47,837 bases of DNA from a bacterium C-53 (lineage in GTDB: Bacteria; Bacillota; Clostridia; Lachnospirales; Lachnospiraceae), in assembly GCA_003612525.1 (NCBI GenBank), contig RAZD01000028.1, positions 1 to 47,837 on the forward strand. The letters are read 5' to 3'. Shown here piece by piece: positions 15,937 through 24,360 of this stretch (position 1 is its first letter; the number at the start of each line of letters is the position of its first letter). The notes under the pieces were generated by a model. It made no database searches, had not been told where the DNA came from, and worked only from the letters and a program-made list of their open reading frames with translations. A program made the translations under genes and the position numbers.

Positions 15937-16644
15937 ATGACGTATATTTTACTGGTGGCAGGCAAGGGTTCAAGACTGCATCCGCTTACATTAAAGTATC
16001 CGAAATCTTTATATAAACTGGATAAAAATACGACAGTTTTGGCAAGAATGGTACATTTGATAAAAAAATATGATCAAAATGCGAAAGTAGTAATTGCTGT
16101 CGGGTTTATGAGTCAGGCAATCAAGAGCGAGCTGATGGATGTAATATTTGTTTATAATCCGTTCTACGAAGTGACAAATTCGATTGCATCTTTGTGGTTT
16201 GCCAGAGATTATATGGATGATGAAAATGTTGTTCTGATTAATGGTGATATCGTAATGGAAGAACGACTGATCAGAGACATTGTATGCAGGGAAGTGAAAC
16301 AGCCCAGTGTGTGTATTGACAGCAGTGTAAAAAGTGATGGTGACTATAATGTCCAGGTGAGTGGCGAAAGAGTATTGGTCATGAGCAAAGATCTGGACCA
16401 ATACTATGGGGAATATGCGGGTGTAACAAAACTTGACAGGGAATCGTCTTGTAAACTTTGCCAATGTATCAGCGATATGGTGGAATCGGGGATGTACGAC
16501 CAGTGGTATGAAAATGCGCTGGTGCAGATGATATTTAATGAGGATTTTCAACTTTATTTTGAGGACATCAGAGATTATAAATGGACAGAAGTAGATTGTG
16601 TCAGTGACATGCTTCTGGCAAAACAGATACATATAGGGAAATGA
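15937..16644 (+). CDS. Sugar-phosphate or phosphocholine nucleotidyltransferase, LicC-like
   Basis: 235-residue nucleotidyltransferase. The N terminus carries LLVAGKGSRLHP with PKSL, the nucleotide-binding signature of the family, and LINGDIVME holds the metal-binding Asp. Length and the DQYYGEYAGV segment resemble LicC-type cytidylyltransferases that activate phosphocholine or related phosphonates more than long sugar-nucleotide synthases. The Met used has GGAGGGG five bases upstream; an earlier in-frame Met is part of that ribosome site. It precedes a LicD-type transferase by nine bases, so the two probably act in series: activate a small phospho-alcohol, then attach it to the glycan. No choline kinase or choline importer is in view. 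Confidence 0.8.
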   Translation: MTYILLVAGKGSRLHPLTLKYPKSLYKLDKNTTVLARMVHLIKKYDQNAKVVIAVGFMSQAIKSELMDVIFVYNPFYEVTNSIASLWFARDYMDDENVVLINGDIVMEERLIRDIVCREVKQPSVCIDSSVKSDGDYNVQVSGERVLVMSKDLDQYYGEYAGVTKLDRESSCKLCQCISDMVESGMYDQWYENALVQMIFNEDFQLYFEDIRDYKWTEVDCVSDMLLAKQIHIGK

Positions 16645-16653
16645 GGAATCGTG

Positions 16654-17493
16654 ATGATACATCTTACGGAAACACAGCTGACAGAGTTACATAATATTCA
16701 AATGGATATGCTTTTGGAAATAAAAAAAATCTGTGAAAAACATCATATCAGGTACTCTTTGATTGGAGGAACACTGCTTGGAGCGGTCAGGCATCAGGGA
16801 TTTATACCGTGGGATGATGATATTGATGTTGGAATGCTTCGGAAAGATTATGAAAAATTCAGAAAAATAAGCAGACGGGAGCTGGATCCGGAAAAATATT
16901 ATTTTCAGGATGATAGAAATACGGAGGGCTATAGATGGGGGTATGGTAAATTACGAAGAAAAAATACTGTGTTTTTAAGAGAAAATCAGGCGCATCTTAA
17001 TTTTGGACAGGAAATTTTTATTGATATTTTTCCTTTGGATTATGCACCGGATCACATGTTTTTCAGGATGCTGCATGCATTTCATTGCTTTTGTATTCGC
17101 AAATGCCTGTGGGCTCCGGTTGGAATGAGAGTTGGGCAAAAGAAAGTCGAAAGGTGCATTTATAAATTATTAAGCTATATTCCTAAAAAAGTGATTTACA
17201 GGCACTATTATACCTATATCCGCAAAGTGGGAAAAACAGAAACCGTAAGACTAAATTTATTTCCAACAAATAAACCATTTGGTTTTCCGGTTTCTTTTTT
17301 TCAGGATTTAATAGAAGTCGTTTTTGAAGGAGAGAAATTCATGGGCACAAAGGAATATGATCAATATTTAAAGATAAAGTATGGCAATTATATGGAATTG
17401 CCTCCAATAGAAAAGAGAAAAGTTCATCCTGTAAGTAAAATAAAACTATTGGGAGATGATTCGTTAAATGAAACTATAAAAAAGATTTTATAG
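16654..17493 (+). CDS. LicD-family phosphotransferase
   Basis: 279-residue cytosolic enzyme with the LicD/fukutin signature: IGGTLLGAVRHQGFIPWDDD followed by IDVGM near residues 37-60, giving the Asp triad that binds metal. LicD proteins move phosphocholine or similar phospho-alcohols from a CDP donor to a sugar. Start choice is ATG at 16654, seven bases after GAGG; a GTG codon directly before it is also possible. Paired with the LicC-like gene upstream. The group transferred cannot be fixed from sequence; phosphocholine, phosphoethanolamine or a polyol phosphate are all possible. Confidence 0.88.
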   Translation: MIHLTETQLTELHNIQMDMLLEIKKICEKHHIRYSLIGGTLLGAVRHQGFIPWDDDIDVGMLRKDYEKFRKISRRELDPEKYYFQDDRNTEGYRWGYGKLRRKNTVFLRENQAHLNFGQEIFIDIFPLDYAPDHMFFRMLHAFHCFCIRKCLWAPVGMRVGQKKVERCIYKLLSYIPKKVIYRHYYTYIRKVGKTETVRLNLFPTNKPFGFPVSFFQDLIEVVFEGEKFMGTKEYDQYLKIKYGNYMELPPIEKRKVHPVSKIKLLGDDSLNETIKKIL

Positions 17494-17584
17494 ATGGATA
17501 TTGTAATAAAAATTAAAGCATTGAATGGTATAGCGTAGTGTAGTTGGCCGGATGAAAAATAACAGGTTGGAGAGGAATATCAAA

Positions 17585-18604
17585 ATGTACATATTAACAA
17601 AGCGTAAGATTATGGAAAATGCCTGTAATAATAAAAAATACTGTTTTGATATTGCTTTTGAATGGGAAGACATTCTGGCGGCAGAGTTAAACATGAATAT
17701 AATAATGAGATCAGAGCAGGAATTTAGATTTGATGAAAAATGCAGGAAAATCTACCAGAAAATTCACATTCCTTTCTATAGAATATTTAATCTGTTTGAC
17801 CATCAAAGGGGAAATGCTGTTCTGATGTTTGACATGAGTACGAAAAGGCAGGATGGAATTTATAATAATAGAAAATATATCCCTTGTTTAGTCGATTATT
17901 TTTTGAGTGATAAAGAATATAACTTGTTTTTAAATGCCTATTCGCATAATCAGATAGTTCTGGTTTCCAGCAGAGAAGTTTATGAATATCTGTTAGACAA
18001 AAAGTGTCCGTTGAATCTGTATCATTTTCCGCTGTCACTGCCGGATAATTTTAACTTATCAAAAAAAGTTGATAAAAAGTATGATCTGGTAATGTTTGCA
18101 CGGCAAAATCCACTGTTGGTAAGCTATATTGATCGTTATGAGAATGAGCATCCGGACTTTATATTAGTTCGCAGGAAATATGAAAATGGGCATTATATTT
18201 ATTATTTGTCATCTACAGGTGAAGTGATAAGTGTTTGTGATACAAGGGAGGAATATGTGAATCTTGTATTAAGCTCGAAAGTAGCCGTTTATACTACACC
18301 GGGTATGGATGGAACGCGAGCGGATGCAAATGGATGGAATCAAGTAACTCCTCATTTCTTAGAGGAAGTAGCGGGGATGTGCCATATTATAGCAAGATAT
18401 CCTCAAAATGCGGATACTAAATGGTATGAGATGGATAAGATTTGTAAGTGTGTGAAATCATATGATGAATTTGCATCTTTGATGGATTGTTATAGAAAAG
18501 AAAGTGTTGATTGTCAAAAGTATCGTGAATACTTAAAGAAGCATTATACCAGTCAGAGGGTAAAACTGTTAAAAGAAATAATGAGTGAGAATAAACTTTT
18601 GTAA
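17585..18604 (+). CDS. Glycosyltransferase-like protein (GT-B, group 1 type)
   Basis: 339-residue protein. The C-terminal half resembles the group 1 glycosyltransferase domain found in CgeB-like proteins: LVMFARQNP opening, then YTTPGMDGTRADANGWNQVTPHFLEEVAGMC, equivalent to the donor-binding loop with its acidic residue. The N-terminal half is poorly conserved. GGAGAGG lies nine bases before the ATG chosen; a Met 33 bases upstream is less well placed. It sits 91 bases after the LicD-like gene. Donor and acceptor are unknown. Confidence 0.6.
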   Translation: MYILTKRKIMENACNNKKYCFDIAFEWEDILAAELNMNIIMRSEQEFRFDEKCRKIYQKIHIPFYRIFNLFDHQRGNAVLMFDMSTKRQDGIYNNRKYIPCLVDYFLSDKEYNLFLNAYSHNQIVLVSSREVYEYLLDKKCPLNLYHFPLSLPDNFNLSKKVDKKYDLVMFARQNPLLVSYIDRYENEHPDFILVRRKYENGHYIYYLSSTGEVISVCDTREEYVNLVLSSKVAVYTTPGMDGTRADANGWNQVTPHFLEEVAGMCHIIARYPQNADTKWYEMDKICKCVKSYDEFASLMDCYRKESVDCQKYREYLKKHYTSQRVKLLKEIMSENKLL

Positions 18605-18618
18605 GCGGGGAAAACATC

Positions 18619-19803
18619 ATGAAATATTTGATACTGGGAGCGGGGCCGTCCGGTTTATCCTTTGCATATCGATTGTTGCAAAAGGGAGAAAAAGATTTTT
18701 TGATTTTGGAAAAGGAAGCAGAGGCAGGTGGGCTTTGCAGGAGTATTGAGATTAATGACGCACCATTGGATATAGGAGGCGGGCATTTTGTAGATACAAG
18801 GGATAACATGGTATTGGAACTGTTATTTGAGGTAATGCCGCGGGAAGAGTGGAATATATATGAACGTAATTCACAGATAGCATTGTATGATCAGTTTATA
18901 AATAGTCCTATTGAGTCAAATATTTGGCAGTTTTCTATAGAGAAGCAAATAGATTATCTGAAAGAAGCGGCGGTTGCAGGGTGTAATTTAGGAGAACCAA
19001 AACCGAATAAATTTGTTGAATGGATTTACTGGAAGCTGGGAAAGAAAATAGCAGAGGATTATATGATTCCATATAATCAGAAAATGTTTGGAAACGATCT
19101 GGATATATTAGGTACATATTGGTTGGATAAATTGCCGAATGTGTCATTTGAAGAAACATTGAGAAGCTGCCTTGAGAAAAAGGCGTATGGGACGCAGCCC
19201 GGGCATGCGAAATTTCTTTATCCTAAGAAATATGGAAGTGGTGAAGTTTGGAAAAGAATGGCGGATAAATTGTCGAGTCACATACGATACAATATATGTA
19301 TAGATAGAATGGATGTTGAGAAGCTGAGAATAAATGATGAATATAAGGCAGAAAAAATCATATGTACCATTCCGTGGACAGAGTTTAAGGAGATATCCGG
19401 GCTTGAGTGCAGTTATGCAGATACGATTAAGCAATTAAGATATAGTTCAATTGTTGTGGAGTATGTGGCTGAAAATTTACAATCTGATGCACAATGGATT
19501 TATTATCCTGACTTAAATATATCGTATCACAGGATACTAAATAGAACGTCTTTTTCTCAGGGGGATGGATATTGGACAGAAACGAATGCCGTCAGATATA
19601 AACCGAATGCAGAGAATTATAGTTATATGAACAAATATGCATATCCGTTAAATACTATAGATAAACCAATAATGATAAAGAAACTATTAAAGAAAATGAG
19701 TGAAAAGAATGTATTTGGATTGGGACGATGGGGAGAATGGCAACATTATAATTCTGATGTGGTGGTGAGGCGTGCGGTTGAATTGGCAGACAGAATTCAT
19801 TAA
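18619..19803 (+). CDS. FAD-dependent oxidoreductase/mutase related to UDP-galactopyranose mutase
   Basis: 394-residue flavoprotein. It begins with the FAD-binding LILGAGPSGLSFAYRL, followed by EKEAEAGGLCRS, both typical of the amine oxidase/UDP-galactopyranose mutase superfamily. Near the end FGLGRWGEWQHYNSDVVV matches the GRxxxxxYxNxD motif of mutase-like members. It may interconvert ring forms of a nucleotide sugar or oxidise a sugar. Sequence divergence from true Glf proteins is large, so the reaction is open. It starts 14 bases after the preceding gene, behind GGGG. Confidence 0.75.
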   Translation: MKYLILGAGPSGLSFAYRLLQKGEKDFLILEKEAEAGGLCRSIEINDAPLDIGGGHFVDTRDNMVLELLFEVMPREEWNIYERNSQIALYDQFINSPIESNIWQFSIEKQIDYLKEAAVAGCNLGEPKPNKFVEWIYWKLGKKIAEDYMIPYNQKMFGNDLDILGTYWLDKLPNVSFEETLRSCLEKKAYGTQPGHAKFLYPKKYGSGEVWKRMADKLSSHIRYNICIDRMDVEKLRINDEYKAEKIICTIPWTEFKEISGLECSYADTIKQLRYSSIVVEYVAENLQSDAQWIYYPDLNISYHRILNRTSFSQGDGYWTETNAVRYKPNAENYSYMNKYAYPLNTIDKPIMIKKLLKKMSEKNVFGLGRWGEWQHYNSDVVVRRAVELADRIH

Positions 19804-19820
19804 TGGAAAATAGGATGAAA

Positions 19821-19893
19821 ATTGAAAATTTTCAATCCCAAGTTTGTGTCTGCGCGGCATCCACAAACTTGACATGCGCAAAAGGCCGCGCAG
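19821..19893. repeat. Cluster of interlocked palindromes between two glycan genes
   Basis: In the gap between the flavoenzyme stop (19803) and the next start (19908) lie a perfect 16-base palindrome ATTGAAAATTTTCAAT (19821-19836), arms CAAGTTTGTG/CACAAACTTG (19839-19848 and 19862-19871) and arms CTGCGCGGC/GCCGCGCAG (19850-19858 and 19885-19893). The last two pairs are interleaved, so as RNA they would form an H-type pseudoknot. The CTGCGC arms resemble those at 7753-7795. This may be a regulatory RNA fold, a protein site or a dispersed repeat element. Confidence 0.7.
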
Positions 19894-19907
19894 AAATGGG
19901 GTTAAGT

Positions 19908-21836
19908 ATGGAAAAGACTGTTTTTGTAAATAGTAGCGACTGTAAGAAATTATTTACGAAAAAAGAAATATTTGTTTTTGGTACAGGAGCAGATGCTGAA
20001 CAGGTTGAAAAAGAGTTAGGCGGATATAGTGATATTTTAGCATATATAGATAATAGGAGATATGGAAAAGGACATTGCTTTCATGGTAAAAGCATTATCA
20101 ATATGGAGCAGTATATAAAACAAAGGGGGAAAGGACAGCCTGTTATTATTGCTACCTATCGGTTTGCAATGGAAATCCATGCTCAGATGGTGGATGCGGG
20201 GTTGATACCAGGGACTGACTTTTATATTTGGGATGATCTTTGCCTGTTTCATTATGATGAGAATATAAAAGCATATATCGAATTTACAAAGAATATTTGG
20301 GAACGGTCTAAGGAAGTACATAAAAATATAATTTTGATTCCTTTTGACAATCAGCACGATCTGCTGCCCGTAATTTGTGCATATTTTGCCAACTATTATG
20401 CAGTAAAATTTGATGCTTCTATTTATGCATATTTAAGGATGGGATCTGCTTATTCAAATGCATCTGAAGTATGTAAGGATATCTATAAAGCATTTAATGT
20501 AGAACATTTTATAGATCCGGCGCTTTCTAAAGAACAGCAGACAGAGGCTGATGAAATTTTTAATTCTGTCTGGGAACGTTTGCATACCTGGGAAGACTGG
20601 AAAAATATTCATATATACGGAATTTGCTTCGGAACAACGATCATAAGAGATTTGTTGCGTTTTCATATACTAGGTTTGGACTTAAGAGATGAAAAGATGC
20701 AATTGTTTCTGAGAAAAACAGTAAATACAATTGTATTTTGGCATCATTATATATTTGAAAATGATTTTAAGGTTGTCTTTTTGGCGGATGGAGTTAGCTG
20801 GGATGGATATATCAGAGATATTGCTATTACAAAAGGCATACCTACATATATATTAAGCGATAATCTTAAGAAGGCATCTTTAGGATTCTACCCGGGAACA
20901 CCGTATTTATATTTTGATAAAATGTGGAATCAGTTGACAAGGGAAGAGCAGGAATATGGTGTAAAGTGGGCAAGAGAACATATCGAAAAGAGAATACATG
21001 GAAACACGGACGAGGTGCTCTGTGCAGATAAAAATAATTTTGCCTTTGCAGAAGGTAAAAAGGATTTTCATGTATTAGAGACGAATGAAAAAATCAAAAT
21101 TGTAATATGCCCCCATATATTTGAGGAAGACTGCTTTTTCTGTGGAGAGCAGATATTTGATAACAATTACTTTGCATGGTTATGCCATTTAGGTGAGCTT
21201 TCGGAAAAAACACCTGATTATGACTGGTACTTGAAAATGCATCCTACGTCACAACAAAGGGATTTTATTATTATAGATTTGTTATTAGAGAAATATCCGA
21301 ATATCAAAAAGATACCTTTTCATATATCTCCTATGCAATTGAAAGAGGAGGGGATTGATTATGCTCTTACAGTGTATGGTTCGATTGGACATGAGTATCC
21401 TTATATTGGAATACAGGTGATAAACGCAGGAAATAATCCTCATTCCGCATTTGGATTTACATGGAATCCGAAAACAAAAGAGGAATATGACGACTTGATT
21501 TTGAATTTGGGCCATTTAGATAAAAAGGTGGATATGGAGGGCCTTTACCGATTTTATTGTCTGAATTATTTATATTATGATTGGACTTATATCCATCATC
21601 GTGAGCTGTTTTTTAAGAATCCTGTATTATCTCTGTATCGCAAAGATCTTGAAGCGGTTGGAAAAACATCCGGTACATGGAGATATAAAGAATATATGGA
21701 AGAATGGACAGCAGAAAGACATGAAAGAATACTTCAGGAATTGAGTGACATATTTAAACGGTTAGATGATTGGAGACCGGATGTGTTGTATAAAAACATG
21801 TATGAAATACCAGTTAAGGGAGATATGGATTCATGA
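19908..21836 (+). CDS. Large GT-B-like transferase with N-terminal Rossmann-like module
   Basis: 642 residues. Residues about 15-115 are a Rossmann-like module (IFVFGTGADAEQV, then ILAYIDNRRYG and PVIIATY). The rest resembles capsule-type GT-B transferases of the KpsS/CDP-glycerol group; the clearest motif is YLKMHPTSQQRD near residue 445 and the later YALTVYGSIGHEYPYIGIQVI donor-loop-like segment. Given the NeuB and NeuA genes that follow, it could transfer the nonulosonic acid, but this is inference. A longer frame starts at 19803, yet it would translate the palindrome cluster; the Met at 19908 has GGGG six bases upstream and begins the conserved module. Its stop overlaps the next start (ATGA). 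Confidence 0.6.
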   Translation: MEKTVFVNSSDCKKLFTKKEIFVFGTGADAEQVEKELGGYSDILAYIDNRRYGKGHCFHGKSIINMEQYIKQRGKGQPVIIATYRFAMEIHAQMVDAGLIPGTDFYIWDDLCLFHYDENIKAYIEFTKNIWERSKEVHKNIILIPFDNQHDLLPVICAYFANYYAVKFDASIYAYLRMGSAYSNASEVCKDIYKAFNVEHFIDPALSKEQQTEADEIFNSVWERLHTWEDWKNIHIYGICFGTTIIRDLLRFHILGLDLRDEKMQLFLRKTVNTIVFWHHYIFENDFKVVFLADGVSWDGYIRDIAITKGIPTYILSDNLKKASLGFYPGTPYLYFDKMWNQLTREEQEYGVKWAREHIEKRIHGNTDEVLCADKNNFAFAEGKKDFHVLETNEKIKIVICPHIFEEDCFFCGEQIFDNNYFAWLCHLGELSEKTPDYDWYLKMHPTSQQRDFIIIDLLLEKYPNIKKIPFHISPMQLKEEGIDYALTVYGSIGHEYPYIGIQVINAGNNPHSAFGFTWNPKTKEEYDDLILNLGHLDKKVDMEGLYRFYCLNYLYYDWTYIHHRELFFKNPVLSLYRKDLEAVGKTSGTWRYKEYMEEWTAERHERILQELSDIFKRLDDWRPDVLYKNMYEIPVKGDMDS

Positions 21837-22342
21837 ATGAAGGAATAAAAATGATAGTATTTGATTTTGACGGAGTGTTGACAGATAACCGGGTTCTTTT
21901 CGATGAAAATGGAAAGGAGAGTGTATTTGTGAGCAGAGCTGATGGTATGGGTATCAATATGCTTAAATCAATGGGAATCGAATGCATGATATTGTCAACG
22001 GAAAAAAATCCTGTTGTAAGTAAGCGGGCGGAAAAATTAAAAATAAATGTTATACAAGGGGTGGAACATAAAAAAGAGGCATTAAAAAGCTATGCGCAGG
22101 ATAGAGGAATCGCTCTTCGAAACATACTGTATGTTGGAAATGATCTGAATGATTTTGATGTTATGCAGATTGTTGGTGTAACTGCTGTGCCCGCAGATGC
22201 GTATGACATTGTAAAAAGAGATGCGGATATTGTATTAAAAACAAAGGGTGGCTATGGCGTGGCGCGCGAATTGGCGGAATATTTTACCAAAAGCTGTTCG
22301 GAAGGGGCGGTATGTACGGAGGATACTTTTCATGGCAAATAA
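21833..22342 (+). CDS. KdsC-like HAD phosphatase (nonulosonic/ulosonic acid phosphate)
   Basis: 169-residue HAD phosphatase of the C0 type with no cap. Motif I is FDFDGVLTDN (nucleophile Asp11, acid Asp13), motif II is ILSTEK and motif IV is VGNDLND. Length and motifs match KdsC and the phosphatase halves of nonulosonate pathways, which remove the phosphate left by the condensation step. The first ATG overlaps the upstream stop; a Met six residues later with AAGGA in front is also possible. The NeuB-type synthase begins inside its last codons, so they are coupled. Confidence 0.87.
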   Translation: MNEGIKMIVFDFDGVLTDNRVLFDENGKESVFVSRADGMGINMLKSMGIECMILSTEKNPVVSKRAEKLKINVIQGVEHKKEALKSYAQDRGIALRNILYVGNDLNDFDVMQIVGVTAVPADAYDIVKRDADIVLKTKGGYGVARELAEYFTKSCSEGAVCTEDTFHGK

Positions 22343-23210
22343 GACGATAAAAATAGGTGATTCTATAATTAATGAACAATCCGAGCCTTATTTAATAGCA
22401 GAAATCGGCATAAACCATAATGGCGATTTGCAGGTTGCAAAGAAATTAATAGATGCTGCTTTTGCAACGGGGTGGCATTCGGTCAAGTTTCAGAAAAGGG
22501 AACCTGATTTATCAGTTCCTGAACATCAGAAATCTGTTTTGCGTAAGACGCCGTGGGGAGAAATGACTTACCTTGACTATAAACGTCATATTGAATTTGG
22601 GGCATCAGAATACGATTACATAGACAGATATTGCAGGGAAAAGCCCATAGACTGGACAGCATCGCCCTGGGATATACCCAGTTTAGAGTTCTTGGAACAA
22701 TATGACCTGCCTTATATAAAAATTGCATCGGCAACGATTACGAATCAGGAATTATTGATCAAGGCATGTCAGATGAAAAAGACGATTATTATGTCTACGG
22801 GAATGAGTACGTGGGAAGAAGTTGATAAGGCTGTAGACATTCTGGAAAAGTACGCAGACGGTAATTATATTTTGATGCATACCAATTCTGAATATCCGAC
22901 TCCTTATGAAGATATTAATTTAAATATGATTCAGGCACTGCGGGAAAGGTATGACTGTCTGATCGGATACAGTGGGCATGAAATGGATTTAGAACCTACA
23001 GTGTTAGCCGTTGCGCTCGGAGCCAGCGTGATTGAAAGGCATGTTACATTATCACACGAAATGTGGGGGACAGATCAAAAGTCAAGTTTGACAGTGCGTG
23101 CTATGGGACTTTTGAAAGGAAGAATTGCGGATATACGTAAGACCATGGGAAATGGAGAGAAAGTGTTAAGCGATGGGGAGAAAGGAGTGCGTAAAAAGCT
23201 TAGAGGATAA
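22332..23210 (+). CDS. NeuB-family nonulosonic acid synthase, short form without SAF domain
   Basis: 292-residue TIM-barrel synthase that condenses phosphoenolpyruvate with an amino sugar or its phosphate. Motifs are IAEIGINHNGD, KIASATITN, IIMSTGMSTWEE, LMHTNSEYPTP, IGYSGHE and IERHVTLSHEMWGTDQKSS, all typical of NeuB/LegI/PseI. Canonical NeuB is about 340-350 residues with a C-terminal antifreeze-like SAF domain; this one stops right after the barrel at GVRKKLRG. The ATG is nine bases after GGAGG; the longer upstream frame is not used. The KdsC-like phosphatase and NeuA-like enzyme nearby complete a pathway. Confidence 0.9.
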   Translation: MANKTIKIGDSIINEQSEPYLIAEIGINHNGDLQVAKKLIDAAFATGWHSVKFQKREPDLSVPEHQKSVLRKTPWGEMTYLDYKRHIEFGASEYDYIDRYCREKPIDWTASPWDIPSLEFLEQYDLPYIKIASATITNQELLIKACQMKKTIIMSTGMSTWEEVDKAVDILEKYADGNYILMHTNSEYPTPYEDINLNMIQALRERYDCLIGYSGHEMDLEPTVLAVALGASVIERHVTLSHEMWGTDQKSSLTVRAMGLLKGRIADIRKTMGNGEKVLSDGEKGVRKKLRG

Positions 23211-23286
23211 AAGTTTCAGGTATGAGAAGAGTTCCATTTAAAGCAGATGGGAAAAGACTACGAAAAAGTGGATTAGGGAGAACAGC

Positions 23287-24348
23287 ATGTTAGATATTAA
23301 TTTTTATATGAAAGTGGATACTGTTATTGAAAATATTAAGAATGGGAAGTTATCATGCACGCAGGAAATATTTAATGCATTGGAAGATATACGGAGTCAG
23401 GACCCTGTAGTATATAACATTGAGACGACAAATCGCTGTAATATGAGATGCAAAATGTGTCCGCGTACGACAATGATGACACGAAAGATAGAGGATATAG
23501 ATAAGGAAACGTTTATCAAAATTGTAAAACAGCTAAAACCTCATTCTGATGAGGAATGGGCAGAATGGAAAAAATATTGTGAAAAAAAATATGGTATTTC
23601 AGAAGATGATGAGGCAAGCGAAAATCACTTTTTCTTGTATATTATTTCAAAAGTTATCCAGCTGCATGGATATGGAGATCCGCTTCTGGACAGGCATATG
23701 CACGAATATGTGAAAATTTTGCATGAGAATGGATTTTATTCTTATTTTAGTTGTAATCCGGCAAATATTAACCTGGAGCTGACATATAAAATGTTGGATA
23801 TGGGATTGGATTATATAAAGTATTCTATTGAAAGCGTAAATGATGAAGTTCATAAAACGATACGGGGTGAGAAGAGTAATTTTACAGAGAGTTATAGGAA
23901 GATAAAAGAGGTAATTGATTATAAACACAGAAACAATTTGAAAACGACAATTGTGATAACAATGCTGGATTTAAACAGGACCAATCAGAAGGAGGATTAT
24001 GATAAATTATTAGAGGCATTTAAGGATTTGGATGTGTATATTTACTTAAAAAGTGAAGATTGTCAATGGTACAGAAAAGATTTTCATGGGACGAAATCCA
24101 TTCATTGGAGTGAGGTCTGTAAGCATCCGTGGATGTCGATGACGGTCAAGTCAAATGGAGAAGCGGCAATGTGCATGGAGGATTTTAATAATGAAATTGT
24201 ATTTGGGGATGTGCATGAAAGTTCATTAAAAAATATATGGAATAGTGAAGCTTATAGAGAGTTTAGAATGAAACATTTAGAAGTCTGCAAAGGAATGAAA
24301 TGCAATGAGCAGTGTGATATGAAATTAATAGGTGAATTAATTGGATGA
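23287..24348 (+). CDS. Radical SAM enzyme with SPASM-type C terminus
   Basis: 353 residues. The radical SAM cluster motif is CNMRCKMC (Cys51, Cys55, Cys58), and the C-terminal part has a further cysteine set (CKHPW, AAMCMED, VCKGMKCNEQC) and NGEAAMC..D.NNEIVFGDV typical of SPASM-type auxiliary clusters. Such enzymes do radical chemistry on sugars, peptides or nucleotides. Placed between the NeuB-type synthase and a methyltransferase, it may dehydrate, epimerise or deaminate a sugar of the nonulosonate pathway. It starts 76 bases after the synthase, behind GGGAG. Confidence 0.87.
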   Translation: MLDINFYMKVDTVIENIKNGKLSCTQEIFNALEDIRSQDPVVYNIETTNRCNMRCKMCPRTTMMTRKIEDIDKETFIKIVKQLKPHSDEEWAEWKKYCEKKYGISEDDEASENHFFLYIISKVIQLHGYGDPLLDRHMHEYVKILHENGFYSYFSCNPANINLELTYKMLDMGLDYIKYSIESVNDEVHKTIRGEKSNFTESYRKIKEVIDYKHRNNLKTTIVITMLDLNRTNQKEDYDKLLEAFKDLDVYIYLKSEDCQWYRKDFHGTKSIHWSEVCKHPWMSMTVKSNGEAAMCMEDFNNEIVFGDVHESSLKNIWNSEAYREFRMKHLEVCKGMKCNEQCDMKLIGELIG

Positions 24349-24360
24349 GGAGTGAAAAGA

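Noticed and set aside
23211-23286. 23-codon frame (MRRVPFKADGK...) between the synthase and the radical SAM gene, as a remnant of the missing SAF domain
   Set aside because: It is too short, lacks SAF motifs and has no ribosome site.
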